Positions 25,836-34,609 of a stretch of 64,000 nt of DNA are shown piece by piece. The first letter of the stretch is position 1; each line of letters starts with the position of its first letter. The notes below the pieces were generated by a model, which saw only the letters and a program-made list of their open reading frames with translations, ran no database searches and was not told the DNA's origin. Origin of the DNA: JANXQE01 sp035651635 (GTDB lineage: Bacteria > Verrucomicrobiota > Verrucomicrobiia > Limisphaerales > UBA8199); the NCBI GenBank assembly GCA_035651635.1, contig DASRFK010000068.1:1-64000 (forward strand), given 5' to 3'. The position numbers and the translations under genes were made by a program.

Positions 25836-25840
25836 TGTCC

Positions 25841-26374
25841 TCACTTGCATGCCTCCAGGATTTGGTCGGCTTTCTCGTGCGAAACCCCTTCATAAAATGA
25901 ATCGTTGCACATCATCACCGGAGCGGTGCCGCAACTGGCCAGGCATTCGACAAACTCAACCGTGAACTTGCCGTCGCTGGTGGTTTGGACGCCATGCGCC
26001 TCGGGATCGAGCCCAAGTTTGTGGCAAAAGTGACTATGAAGCCGGTAGGAGCCACCCAGGGCGCAACTCAAAGTGCGGCAGACCCGCAAATGATATTTCC
26101 CGACCGGTTTCTGCTGGAACATCGGGTAGAACGTCACCAGTTCATAGATATTGATGGGCTGCAACTCGAGCTTCGCCGCAATCCATTCCACCGCCTGCCG
26201 CGATAGGTAGCCAAACTGTTCCTGCATCGCGTGCAGCAACATCAGCGAGGCGCTGCGCTTTTTGGGATAATGCGAAATCAATTCGTCCAACTCAGCTTCC
26301 AGAGCCGGCGCTACCGTGAAATCCGGCTGCTCGCGCAACGAATTGGGAATGGGCTGGCTGTTGGCAATGCTCAT
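25841..26374 (-). CDS. nuoE: NADH-quinone oxidoreductase subunit E (2Fe-2S)
   Basis: 177 residues from ATG 26374, which overlaps the nuoD stop as ATGA. A start 9 nt earlier at 26383 is possible but gives a 13-nt overlap. It is a thioredoxin-fold subunit with the 2Fe-2S (N1a) ligands C99-x4-C104 (CRTLSC) and C144-x3-C148 (CLASC). 'YPKKRSASLMLLHAMQEQFGYLS' and 'YELVTFYPMFQQKPVG' are typical NuoE blocks. The stop is followed by the opposite-strand tRNA-Gln. Confidence 0.95.
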   Translation of the reverse strand: MSIANSQPIPNSLREQPDFTVAPALEAELDELISHYPKKRSASLMLLHAMQEQFGYLSRQAVEWIAAKLELQPINIYELVTFYPMFQQKPVGKYHLRVCRTLSCALGGSYRLHSHFCHKLGLDPEAHGVQTTSDGKFTVEFVECLASCGTAPVMMCNDSFYEGVSHEKADQILEACK

Positions 26375-27657
26375 CGATCGCATTCTCCCATCACGAAATC
26401 GAACGAGCCCAGCACCGCGACGACGTCGCTGACCATATGACCGGGCAAAACATGAGGCAGGATGCTGAGGTTCACAAACGAGGGCGAGCGAATCTTCAGC
26501 CGGTAAGGCGTGCCACCGCCTTTGCTGTTGATGTAGAAGCCCAACTCTCCCTTGGGATTCTCATGAGCGAAATAAATTTCTCCCCGCGGCGCGTTGATCC
26601 CCTGGGTCACATTGATGAAATGATGGATCAGCTCCTCCATCCGGGTCAGCACCCGCTGTTTTGGAGGCAAGACTATCTTCGTATCCGCCACGTTGACCGG
26701 ACCGCCCGGCAGCTTGTCCAGGCATTGATGCAGGATGCGGACGCTCTGGCGCATTTCTTCGATGCGCAACAGATAGCGATCGTAACAATCACCTTTCGAC
26801 CCAACCGGCACCTCAAACTGCAGTTGGTCGTAAACGAGGTACGGCTGGGCTTTGCGCAAATCGTGCTCAACTCCACTGCCGCGCAGGTTTGGCCCAGTCA
26901 GCCCGTAATCGATGGCGTCTTCTTTCGAGATGGTCGCCACCCCTTGGGTGCGGTCCACGAAGATCCGGTTGCGCGTTAAAAGCGTTTCGGTTTCGTCCAG
27001 GTTGACCACGACTTCGTTGCAAAACTTGCGGCATTGCTCGACCCAGCCGGGCGGCAAATCACGCGACAGACCGCCAATGCGCGTGTAACTGGTCGTGAAC
27101 CGCGCGCCGGTCAGCGATTCGCAAAGGTTGTAAATCTTTTCTCTTTCCGTAAACGTGTGCAGAAATACCGTGAGGGCGCCCACGTCCATGGCAAAAGAAC
27201 CCAAGCCGAGCAGGTGCGAGGAGATTCGCGCCAGTTCAGCGCAGATCACCCGGATGAACTGGCAACGCGGCGGAAGCTGGCGATCGATTCCCAGAAGTTT
27301 TTCCACGGCCAGCACGTAAGCCACGTTGTTGGCCAGCGGCGCCAGGTAATCCAGTCGATCCGTATACGGTATGAACTGGGTATAGGTCATGTTCTCGGCG
27401 ATCTTCTCGTCGCCGCGATGCAGGTAACCAATGTCCGGCATCGCCTTGGTGATGATCTCGCCGTCGAGTTCAAGCACGATGCGCAACACCCCGTGAGTCG
27501 CGGGATGGGACGGCCCCATGTTCAGGACCATTTTGTCTCCGGGCAGATCAGGCTGCTCGCCCGGAGAACTTAACGCCGGGGCGTGTTCGAGCATCCCCGC
27601 CGCATTGGCAAAACGGGCCGCGGGTTCCTTAACCTCGATTTCGCGAGTTTCAGCCAT
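26371..27657 (-). CDS. nuoD: NADH-quinone oxidoreductase subunit D
   Basis: 428 residues. This is the 49-kDa-type quinone-site subunit. Conserved blocks are 'MGPSHPATHGVLRIVLELDGE', 'PDIGYLHRGDEKIAE', 'YTQFIPYTDRLDYLAPLANN', 'GLTGPNLRGSGVEHDLRK' and the C-terminal 'SFDFVMGECDR'. The N-terminal 40 residues (MAETREIEVKEPAAR) are an unusual extra leader. It is adjacent to the nuoC stop and overlaps nuoE. Confidence 0.96.
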   Translation of the reverse strand: MAETREIEVKEPAARFANAAGMLEHAPALSSPGEQPDLPGDKMVLNMGPSHPATHGVLRIVLELDGEIITKAMPDIGYLHRGDEKIAENMTYTQFIPYTDRLDYLAPLANNVAYVLAVEKLLGIDRQLPPRCQFIRVICAELARISSHLLGLGSFAMDVGALTVFLHTFTEREKIYNLCESLTGARFTTSYTRIGGLSRDLPPGWVEQCRKFCNEVVVNLDETETLLTRNRIFVDRTQGVATISKEDAIDYGLTGPNLRGSGVEHDLRKAQPYLVYDQLQFEVPVGSKGDCYDRYLLRIEEMRQSVRILHQCLDKLPGGPVNVADTKIVLPPKQRVLTRMEELIHHFINVTQGINAPRGEIYFAHENPKGELGFYINSKGGGTPYRLKIRSPSFVNLSILPHVLPGHMVSDVVAVLGSFDFVMGECDR

Positions 27658-28332
27658 TTAGGGTTTGGGGCTGACCGGTCCGGGACCGTGCGCCCGACCG
27701 TGCGATTCATGGATGTCTTTCCTGCGCTGGACCCGCGCATTCATTTCCAGGCTGTCGGTATCGGGAATGCGGACTCTGGGTTCGCGTGAAATCGTGTCTT
27801 TCCCGCCGGCAATCGTCACAAAAGGTCCGCCCGCCATCGGTGCCTGAGCCGTGAAGGCCACCTCGGGCATTTCGCTTGGACGGCCGGCTAGCGGGAAGTC
27901 TTTGCGGAGCGGAAAATAAGGGTACCCTTCCCACATGAGAATCCGGCGCAAGTCCGGGTGTCCGGCAAAGCGAATGCCCATCATGTCGTAAATTTCTCGC
28001 TCGTGCCAATCGGCGGTCCGCCAAATTCCCGTCACAGTGGGCGCCTCGGATTTCTCCTCACTCACGTCGGTCTTCAGCCGAAGATAACACCGATGCCCAT
28101 AGCCATACAAATGGTAGACCAGAGTAAAGCGTGGGTCAGTGCCGTAATTATCGATGCTGGTAATATCGGTCAGGTAATCGAAGCCGAGATCCTTCTTGGC
28201 AAAAGAACATACTTCCGGCAGGCGCTGGGCATCCGTGAGGTTCAGCGTGATCTCGGTGCGAAACTCCGCCGGGTCCGAGAGGAGCTCTCCGAACCTGGCC
28301 TTAAGTTGTTTAGCTAGATCGATTGCGGGCAT
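27658..28332 (-). CDS. nuoC: NADH-quinone oxidoreductase subunit C
   Basis: 224 residues from ATG 28332 (MPAIDLAKQLKARFGE). The longer frame to 28566 reads across the nuoB 3' end and is rejected. The 30-kDa signature is 'WHEREIYDMMGIRFAGHPDLRRILM', followed by 'YPYFPLRKDFPLAGRPSEMP'. The tail is extended by about 45 residues rich in basic residues and His (RRKDIHESHGRAHGPG). The stop abuts the nuoD start. A 134-bp gap separates it from nuoB. Confidence 0.94.
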   Translation of the reverse strand: MPAIDLAKQLKARFGELLSDPAEFRTEITLNLTDAQRLPEVCSFAKKDLGFDYLTDITSIDNYGTDPRFTLVYHLYGYGHRCYLRLKTDVSEEKSEAPTVTGIWRTADWHEREIYDMMGIRFAGHPDLRRILMWEGYPYFPLRKDFPLAGRPSEMPEVAFTAQAPMAGGPFVTIAGGKDTISREPRVRIPDTDSLEMNARVQRRKDIHESHGRAHGPGPVSPKP

Positions 28333-28466
28333 TGCCAAGCCTCTTGCAAGATACCTTAGTCGGAAGACCGTGAGCCGAACCCACCCAGAACTCCCTGTCG
28401 CTTGGGAAGACAAAGCGGCGCGCGGTCTTGGCGACAGATGATTGGCGGTTGGTCCAACATTCTGGC
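28333..28466. other. Gap between nuoB and nuoC
   Basis: 134 bp without a supported gene, unusual in an otherwise tightly packed operon. No strong hairpin or promoter was identified. Confidence 0.3.
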
Positions 28467-28976
28467 TCAGCCCGCTTTCTTCCAGGTAGCGGTGAAAGGT
28501 TCGCGAGCAACCTGGCCTTGCAGCTTCAGCAACGCGTCCAATAACGCCTCGGGCCTTGGGGGACAACCAGCGACGTACACATCAACCGGTAAGATATTAT
28601 CGACCCCTTGAAGCACGGCGTAGCTGCGGTACATCCCGCCCGTGGACGCGCAAGCCCCCATGGCAATAACCCACTTGGGCTCAGCCATTTGCTCATAAAT
28701 CCGTTTTACCGCCAGAGCCATCTTGTAAGTCACTGTCCCGGCCACAATCATCACGTCGGATTGCCGCGGAGAAAAGCGCATGACCTCTGCGCCAAATCGC
28801 GAAATGTCGAACCGGCTGGCACCCGCCGCCATCAACTCGATGGCGCAGCAGGCCAGTCCCATCGGCATGGGCCAAAGCGAGTTTTTGCGGAACCAATTGA
28901 TTGCCGCGTCAACCCGGGTGACCACCACGTCGCCTTCGACCTTAGAATTGTAGCCTATCTCAGTGCGTGCCAGCAT
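28467..28976 (-). CDS. nuoB: NADH-quinone oxidoreductase subunit B (N2 cluster)
   Basis: 169 residues. It carries the terminal 4Fe-4S cluster N2, which reduces quinone; the ligands C43-C44 (GLACCAIELM), C109 (GACAS) and C138 (AGCPPRPEAL) are all present. It is the first gene of the cluster as found here: upstream there are 226 bp, then the end of an unrelated gene, so nuoA is missing from its usual place. The nuo promoter is expected in that gap. Confidence 0.97.
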   Translation of the reverse strand: MLARTEIGYNSKVEGDVVVTRVDAAINWFRKNSLWPMPMGLACCAIELMAAGASRFDISRFGAEVMRFSPRQSDVMIVAGTVTYKMALAVKRIYEQMAEPKWVIAMGACASTGGMYRSYAVLQGVDNILPVDVYVAGCPPRPEALLDALLKLQGQVAREPFTATWKKAG

Positions 28977-29202
28977 CGGGAACGGCTCAGCGGGGTTTTG
29001 CTTCGCCGCCAGAACCTAATCACGGCCGAAAACGCAGGCAAGTTGAAAGTGTGACTTTTTGGCGGCGCGCGGACTTCAGTCCGCAGAGATCCGGGAAATG
29101 GATCTGGCGCCGGGACAGGTTGGGGCCGCAGGTGGTGATCGGGCGTTGCTGCGGGCAGGAATGCCCGCGCGCCGGCCTCTGGGGTCAGAGCGACACTGGA
29201 CT
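28977..29202. other. Intergenic region upstream of nuoB with two palindromes
   Basis: No nuoA or other gene. Palindromes are GCGGACT-TC-AGTCCGC (29069-29084) and GCGGGCA-GGAA-TGCCCGC (29151-29168). The second, with flanks GTTGCTG and GCGCC, reappears at about 44050-44079. Transcription of nuo should start in the nuoB-proximal part. Confidence 0.5.
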
Positions 29203-32200
29203 TCACCTGCTTTGGCGCACTTCGAGCCGGCCCTCGATGTCGATTTGAATTTCGGCCGCACCCTCAGGCACATCGAGGGTGAACGTCTTACCACCCGGCC
29301 AGCGGACCCAGAGCTGCTCAGGTCGACCAGTGCAACCGAGCACTTGCACCACGCTGTCCTGGGACCAATATCCGCCGCCGCCGTGGATTTCGCGTGCCGG
29401 CCCAAACTGACCTCCGCACTTGACCCGGAGCTGCGCGCCGATGCCCCAGGGATTTCCCTTCGGCCCTTTGAGCCGTACCCGGAGACCGGGTTTCGCCTTA
29501 AGGTTCTTGAACAAGCGCGTCTCGGCCGCGTTTTGCGTCACGACCAGGTCCACACGACCGTCTCGATCGAAATCCGCCACCGCGGCTCCACGTTGCTCGC
29601 CATAAACCAGAACACCGCTTTCGGACCCCGGCACAGCTCGCAGCTCTCCATGACCATCGCCTCGCAACCAAAGACCGCGGCCGGCGTCGTATCGGGACGT
29701 CTCGGGTTCGACGGCAAAGAAATTCTGGCTGAGGAAAATGTCTTCGCAACCATCGCCGTCATAATCGGCAACCACAACCGCGAACGCGGGCGCGAGCTGC
29801 GCTTCGAGCGGAAGCGCTTTGGCAGCGAAACTGGCACCTTGGTTCATGAAGACCATGGATTCCAGGCAATTAGCCTCGAGAACTTGAGTTTTGGGCAGCC
29901 AGTCGCCCAGGATTTCCTCAATTCCGGCGTCGGCATAGGCTTGAAAGGTCGGAAACCGGCTTCGCAAAGAAGGCAGTGCCCGCGCCGCTACATCCAGGCG
30001 CCGCTCGGGAACGTACTTCCTCATCTCGGGCTCGTAATACGCTTCGAACAAGCCGAGCACTCCTTCCTGATTGAAATCGGCTGAATACACGCGCATTGGC
30101 GCGGCGCGGTGCTGTTGGTATTTCGAGTTCTCGCCCCAATTGCTGGCGATGATGTCCAAACGTCCGTCGCCGTCGAGGTCACCGGTCGTCACCCCGTTCC
30201 ACCAACCGCGCAATTCGTTAAGGGTTGAAACATCTCCTTTGGGCAAGGTCATTCCACCCGGCGTTGAGGCAAAGCGCACCGCCGGGTTCCATGGACTCAA
30301 TCGGCCATGGTTGTTATGAAAGATGCGGACGGGGCCCCACTCACAAGCAACAATGAGCTCAGGGAAACCATCACCGTCGAGATCGCTCCACAGCGCGCTG
30401 CTGACCATCCCAACGTTTTCCAAGACGCGGCTGTTCGCCTCGTCGAGCACGAAGGTGCCGTTTTGATTGCGGAAAATTCGAGAACTGGCCGCCTCAGGAT
30501 ACCTTCCAGCCTTAACCCGGCCGCCGACAAACAAATCCAGGTTGCCGTCGCCATCCAGATCCCCCACCGCAAGTGGCCCAACGCTCGCGTCGCCGGCGGC
30601 GATCGCCTCGCCCCATTTACCCGCCGCCGGATCAAAAGATTGCACGGCGCTCCCGGTCGGTTCTCCATCTTCGTAATTAGCCGAGCCGGCGAGCAAAACT
30701 GGAGCATTCGTTCCGCGCGGCCAGGCAACGATCGCCGTCTGATCGCGCATAACCGGGGTTGAAAGCCCTGAATTCTTCTCCGCCCGAAATCCTCCCGTGC
30801 GGTCATTGACAAACACCGCCATCTGGCCGCCTTTTCCGCTGCCAATGACCAGATCGTCCCAGCCGTCACCGTTGAGATCGCACCAGCAAACTCCAGGACC
30901 AAGTTGGCTCAAGCGTTTGCTCAACGTGGGCTGGCGCGCGAAGTCATCAAAGGGATCTTCATGATGACTGTGTCCCAGCAGCTTGCTCACATCTTCAAAG
31001 AAGGATGTGTCTGCGCGGGGCGTCGGCGGCGGAGTCGGCGCCGTTGCGCCGGCTTCATCGATCTCATAAAGATAATTGGCCTCGGCATTTTGCACGACGC
31101 TGCGATGACCCGCCGGCCAGTCGACTTCGATCCGCAGCCGATTTGTCGCCGAGCCCGCGGCAAAGACGCGCATCGCCTGGTCGCACGAGAGATAACGGCC
31201 GCCACTGATCATTTCCTGGCTTTGAAGCGGAACTGCGCCGCCATAAACGCGGATACGCGCGCCAATGCCGTGCGTATTCTGGGTGCTGCCTTTGAGCACC
31301 ACCGCCAGTCTGGGCTTGGCTGTGTCATTGCGGTAAATGCCGGCCGCTTCGTTCATATTATTGACGATCACATCCAGGTCGCCGTCGTTATCCAGGTCCG
31401 CCAGGCACATGCCCTGCGAGATCGCGCGCTGATCGAAACCCCAGAGCTGGCTCTGCTCGATGAAGCGCGTGCCGCCAAGGCTACGAAACGCAAGCGCGCC
31501 GGTGGCCAATGGAGGGAACTTCGTCCGAAGTTGCGCGCTGGCGGTGCGTCCCGCAGCTTGGCCGCGCATGCGTTGAATCGCTTCGAGCGAATCGATGTTC
31601 ATGTTGTCTCGCACCAGACCGGTCGAGACGAGCAGGTCTTCGAACCCATCCAAATCCACATCCAGAAAGATCGGTGACCAGGACCACTCGGATGCTTCCA
31701 GCCCGGCGAATTGCGCCAACTCAGCATAGGTGCCATCGCCACGATTGAGTTGCAGCATATTGCGCGAATACTGCGGGCGATTTTCAATCTGCCCGGGCGC
31801 CAGGACTTCCGGCCTTAAGTTCACTCGCTGCACCAGCCGGCGCCGGTGCTCACGGCTAAGCATATCGACCACAAACACGTCATCCCACCCGTCGCGGTTG
31901 ACATCCGCCACGTCCATCGCCATCGACGAAAGCGGCGTCTGCCGGATCGCCAGGCGCGGCACGGCCCGGAATATCCCCTTGCCCTGGTTTATCCAAATTC
32001 GGTCCGGTGTGTTGAAATCGTTGCAGACGTATAGGTCGGGTCGTCCGTCCTGGTTCAGGTCGCGGAACATGACACTCAGGCCCCAATCGAACGGCGGCTG
32101 TGATAAAGGCTTTCCATCTTCATCCTGAAAAGCGCCTCCCGTGAAAGGCACCAATTCAAATCGGCCACCACCCAGGTTTCGGTATAAGCCATCCGGTTCC

Positions 32201-33012
32201 CCCAATTCTTCGTGCGCGAACTTTCCCTTCGCCTGGTCGATCTGGAAGTGGAAGCGGTTGGTCCATTCCGGGTCCGTCAGCGGTTTGCCGTTAATCGCGG
32301 CCACAATCAATTGGCCGTTAACATTTCTCAGGCTGTAGCGAATGTTGGGGTCGTCATTGACGGTGTTCAGCCGATAATTGGCGATGTAAAGATCGAGCTG
32401 GCCATCTCCGTCGTAATCGGCCAGCGCCAGCGAGGTCCCGCCAAAGCCTTGGTTCAGTACCTGGGCCGAGTCGGTGAAATGCCCGCGCCCATCGTTGAGC
32501 AAAACGTGCGTGCCGCCCCCGAGCGAGTTCACGATTAAATCCAGGTCGCCATCGCCGTCTATGTCGACCAGGGCCGCCCCCGTTGCATCGAGGTTCGTCA
32601 GCCCGACTCCCGCCTGGTCGGTGATATCCTCAAATCTCCAGTTCCCCCGATTGCGGTAAAGCTTGCAGCCGCATTTCAATCCGCAAAAAAACAGATCGCA
32701 GCGGCCATCCCCATCGACATCTCCCGCCGCCACCCCCGAGCCGTTGGGCAGGATCTGACTGGCCAGAGCGCGTTCGCGCGATAAAACATTGGTAAAGCGG
32801 ACGCCGGTCTGATCCGGTTGCAGCAGCGTAAACCCATCTTTGCCCGCCCCGACCGGCTCCAGTTTCAGGCGCCGATAGCCAGGCCCGCTCTCCATTGAAT
32901 CAGCCGCGGAACCGAGTCGGGGAAGACCAAGCCCAATCGCGAAGAAGAGAAAAAAAACGATTCTGCCGAGAATCAGATACGCGCGGACATTATTCACAGG
33001 GTTGCGCTGCAA
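29203..33012 (-). CDS. Secreted FG-GAP/VCBS protein with two ASPIC/UnbV domains
   Basis: About 1269 residues. A hydrophobic signal segment (YLILGRIVFFLFFAIGLGL) precedes many FG-GAP/VCBS repeats with Ca-binding DxDxDG loops (for example DVDGDGRCDLFFCG, DIDGDGDLDLIVNS, 'DYDGDGQLDLYIANY'). These form beta-propellers like those of CRTAC1 and integrin alpha. Two ASPIC/UnbV modules are seen, one mid-protein (about 600-690, 'GIGARIRVYGG' to 'VDWPAGHRSVV') and one at the C-terminus (GIGAQLRVKCGG to VRWPGGKTFTL). The protein looks like an internal duplication of a propeller-plus-ASPIC unit. Likely surface-exposed; function unknown. The start is TTG 33012 or GTG 32997. Confidence 0.85.
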   Translation of the reverse strand: MQRNPVNNVRAYLILGRIVFFLFFAIGLGLPRLGSAADSMESGPGYRRLKLEPVGAGKDGFTLLQPDQTGVRFTNVLSRERALASQILPNGSGVAAGDVDGDGRCDLFFCGLKCGCKLYRNRGNWRFEDITDQAGVGLTNLDATGAALVDIDGDGDLDLIVNSLGGGTHVLLNDGRGHFTDSAQVLNQGFGGTSLALADYDGDGQLDLYIANYRLNTVNDDPNIRYSLRNVNGQLIVAAINGKPLTDPEWTNRFHFQIDQAKGKFAHEELGEPDGLYRNLGGGRFELVPFTGGAFQDEDGKPLSQPPFDWGLSVMFRDLNQDGRPDLYVCNDFNTPDRIWINQGKGIFRAVPRLAIRQTPLSSMAMDVADVNRDGWDDVFVVDMLSREHRRRLVQRVNLRPEVLAPGQIENRPQYSRNMLQLNRGDGTYAELAQFAGLEASEWSWSPIFLDVDLDGFEDLLVSTGLVRDNMNIDSLEAIQRMRGQAAGRTASAQLRTKFPPLATGALAFRSLGGTRFIEQSQLWGFDQRAISQGMCLADLDNDGDLDVIVNNMNEAAGIYRNDTAKPRLAVVLKGSTQNTHGIGARIRVYGGAVPLQSQEMISGGRYLSCDQAMRVFAAGSATNRLRIEVDWPAGHRSVVQNAEANYLYEIDEAGATAPTPPPTPRADTSFFEDVSKLLGHSHHEDPFDDFARQPTLSKRLSQLGPGVCWCDLNGDGWDDLVIGSGKGGQMAVFVNDRTGGFRAEKNSGLSTPVMRDQTAIVAWPRGTNAPVLLAGSANYEDGEPTGSAVQSFDPAAGKWGEAIAAGDASVGPLAVGDLDGDGNLDLFVGGRVKAGRYPEAASSRIFRNQNGTFVLDEANSRVLENVGMVSSALWSDLDGDGFPELIVACEWGPVRIFHNNHGRLSPWNPAVRFASTPGGMTLPKGDVSTLNELRGWWNGVTTGDLDGDGRLDIIASNWGENSKYQQHRAAPMRVYSADFNQEGVLGLFEAYYEPEMRKYVPERRLDVAARALPSLRSRFPTFQAYADAGIEEILGDWLPKTQVLEANCLESMVFMNQGASFAAKALPLEAQLAPAFAVVVADYDGDGCEDIFLSQNFFAVEPETSRYDAGRGLWLRGDGHGELRAVPGSESGVLVYGEQRGAAVADFDRDGRVDLVVTQNAAETRLFKNLKAKPGLRVRLKGPKGNPWGIGAQLRVKCGGQFGPAREIHGGGGYWSQDSVVQVLGCTGRPEQLWVRWPGGKTFTLDVPEGAAEIQIDIEGRLEVRQSR

Positions 33013-33437
33013 GGACCAAACGAAGGACGCGTACTTAGACGCAATCGTTTGTACCGCCGCAACGTATTCAATTCATTCACCTCGGGCAAACCGATTTGCA
33101 GTTGGGCTGGTCGCGCGGCATGCTGAAAAAAAACCCAAGGTTCGGGAACCTTCGGATCGGATTGGGGAGGCGACAAAGCGCAACCAAACGCAGAAAAGGA
33201 ACCCCATGGATCACGCCAAGACGCCAAGACGCCAAGACGGAACCAAACGTAGAAAAAGCACCAAAAGGTCACGCGGAGACGCAGAGACAAAGAAGACGGC
33301 CTTTTGCCTGTGCATAAAGAATCCTGTCTGGATTCCGGGATTCATTCGTGTTCATGGGTGTTCATTCGCGATTTTACCCTGGGAATTTTTGAGCTTCGAT
33401 TCTGGCATTTTCCCTCTATCCTCGCCTCCGCAAACGC
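33013..33437. other. Divergent intergenic region with short tandem repeats
   Basis: A 425-bp region between divergent genes. It contains three tandem copies of the octamer ACGCCAAG (33213-33236), then a 'cacgcggagacgcagagac' phrase at about 33272. These are low-complexity intergenic sequences. No gene is supported. The plus-strand promoter of the thioesterase should lie near its right end. Confidence 0.45.
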
Positions 33438-33905
33438 ATGGACATTCAAAAGCCCTACGCCGGCGCATTCGTCGGGGACACTCATCACTTTGCGTTGCGC
33501 GTTTATATTGAAGATACGGACCTGGGCGGCGTGGTGTACCATTCCAACTACCTCTGTTTTCTTGAACGGGCACGTTCGGACATGCTTCGTTGTGTGGGGA
33601 TCGATCAACGCCAGGCAATCGAGACCGGCCGCGGCGTCTATGCCGTCGCCGAAGCGCATCTGAAGTACCTTCGGCCGGCCAGGCTCGATGACGAACTGCT
33701 GATCCGCACCAGGCTAACCGAGCTGCGCGCCGCCTCCTGCGCTATTCAGCAGCAAATCTTGCGACATGACCAAACTCTCACCGAGGCGAGTGTCATCGTC
33801 GCCTTCTTGGGACCAGACGGACGTCCCCGCCGCCATCCAGCCGAATGGGCGAAGAAATTTCGGGGCATCATAACCCCCGGAGAGCCGAGTTCCACGCAGC
33901 GATAG
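33438..33905 (+). CDS. YbgC-like acyl-CoA thioesterase (hot-dog fold)
   Basis: 155 residues. The hot-dog-fold signature 'VYIEDTDLGGVVYHSNYLCFLERARSDML' is nearly identical to that of YbgC/4-hydroxybenzoyl-CoA thioesterases, with catalytic Asp at D28. YbgC hydrolyses short-chain or aromatic acyl-CoA, and in some bacteria it is linked to the Tol-Pal system; no tol genes are nearby here. The C-terminal tail (RGIITPGEPSSTQR) is short. The gene is followed by a terminator-like double hairpin. Confidence 0.88.
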   Translation: MDIQKPYAGAFVGDTHHFALRVYIEDTDLGGVVYHSNYLCFLERARSDMLRCVGIDQRQAIETGRGVYAVAEAHLKYLRPARLDDELLIRTRLTELRAASCAIQQQILRHDQTLTEASVIVAFLGPDGRPRRHPAEWAKKFRGIITPGEPSSTQR

Positions 33906-33949
33906 CTCGAGGACCTGGGGCACCGGCGCCTCGCCCAATGCCACTGGGA

Positions 33950-34035
33950 TTTGGCGGAGCATTGCAGTTCCAACGCCAACGGCGTTGCTCATTTTGGCGG
34001 AGCATTGCAGTTCCAACGCCAACGACGTTGCTCAT
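33950..34035. repeat. 43-bp tandem duplication with internal palindrome
   Basis: Two head-to-tail 43-bp units (33950-33992 and 33993-34035) differ by one base (ggc/gac). Each contains the hairpin CAACGCC-AAC-GGCGTTG (one base broken in unit 2) after 'gcattgcagttc'. This is a dispersed REP-like unit, duplicated once. It is non-coding. Confidence 0.75.
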
Positions 34036-34040
34036 ACCAG

Positions 34041-34060
34041 CCTAGGCCAAAAGGCCTAGG
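34041..34060. repeat. Perfect palindrome CCTAGGCC/GGCCTAGG
   Basis: Arms of 8 bp (CCTAGGCC and GGCCTAGG) with an AAAA loop. It lies between the 43-bp duplication and the terminator hairpin. Possibly a second REP-like unit. Confidence 0.7.
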
Positions 34061-34063
34061 AAT

Positions 34064-34119
34064 CCCGGGCCTGAGCTGTTTCTGACGGGCCATCGGCCCG
34101 TTTCATGCCCCGGGTTTTT
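34064..34119 (+). terminator. Nested hairpin ending in a T-tract
   Basis: An outer stem CCCGGGC (34064-34070) with GCCCCGGG (34107-34114, one bulge) encloses an inner perfect hairpin ACGGGCC-ATC-GGCCCGT (34085-34101). TTTTT follows at 34115-34119. This is a plausible intrinsic terminator for the thioesterase gene. Confidence 0.5.
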
Positions 34120-34198
34120 AAGCAACGTTCCCAAGTTTGAATTCCCGAAAGAAGGCTCGCCCCCTTATCGGTGATCATCAGTGTCTATCCGTGGTTGG

Positions 34199-34609
34199 TT
34201 AATCCCAAATCCGAAACGCCAGCGCACTTCGTTCGAGGTGAACACCACAACGTGGGCAGCGGTCGGGGTTGTTCCAGGCGCGGACCTTGTGAAAGGCAGC
34301 CACGGGACACTGGAGCGGAAACTTGAGCCAGTCGGAGATTTTCTCGCCCGCAAAGCGCAGGCGATTCAAAGCCCAGTTAAAACTGGGAGCACGTCGCGGT
34401 TCGTTGCCGACGCGGGCGCTCATCAACATGCCATGAAGGGCAACGCCGGAACCATCCAATACACGAATACGAGTGACCGCGTCGTAAAGTTCCTTGCAGT
34501 CCTGACACAGAATCGTTTGGACCGCCAGGTGTAATCCTTCGTCGGCTCGTCCGGCTACTTTGGCCCGATACCCGCACTTTTCACATTCAAACCAGTAAGA
34601 CTTGCCCAT
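34199..34609 (-). CDS. Zinc-ribbon protein of unknown function
   Basis: 136 residues with three metal-binding-type cysteine pairs: C9-x2-C12 (CEKC), C35-x2-C38 (CQDC) and C118-x2-C121 (CPRC), plus C101. Two or three rubredoxin-like zinc ribbons are likely. There is no signal peptide or membrane segment. A basic middle region follows (SARVGNEPRRAPSF). I recognise no named family. It is monocistronic between the terminator and tRNA-Lys. Confidence 0.6.
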   Translation of the reverse strand: MGKSYWFECEKCGYRAKVAGRADEGLHLAVQTILCQDCKELYDAVTRIRVLDGSGVALHGMLMSARVGNEPRRAPSFNWALNRLRFAGEKISDWLKFPLQCPVAAFHKVRAWNNPDRCPRCGVHLERSALAFRIWD

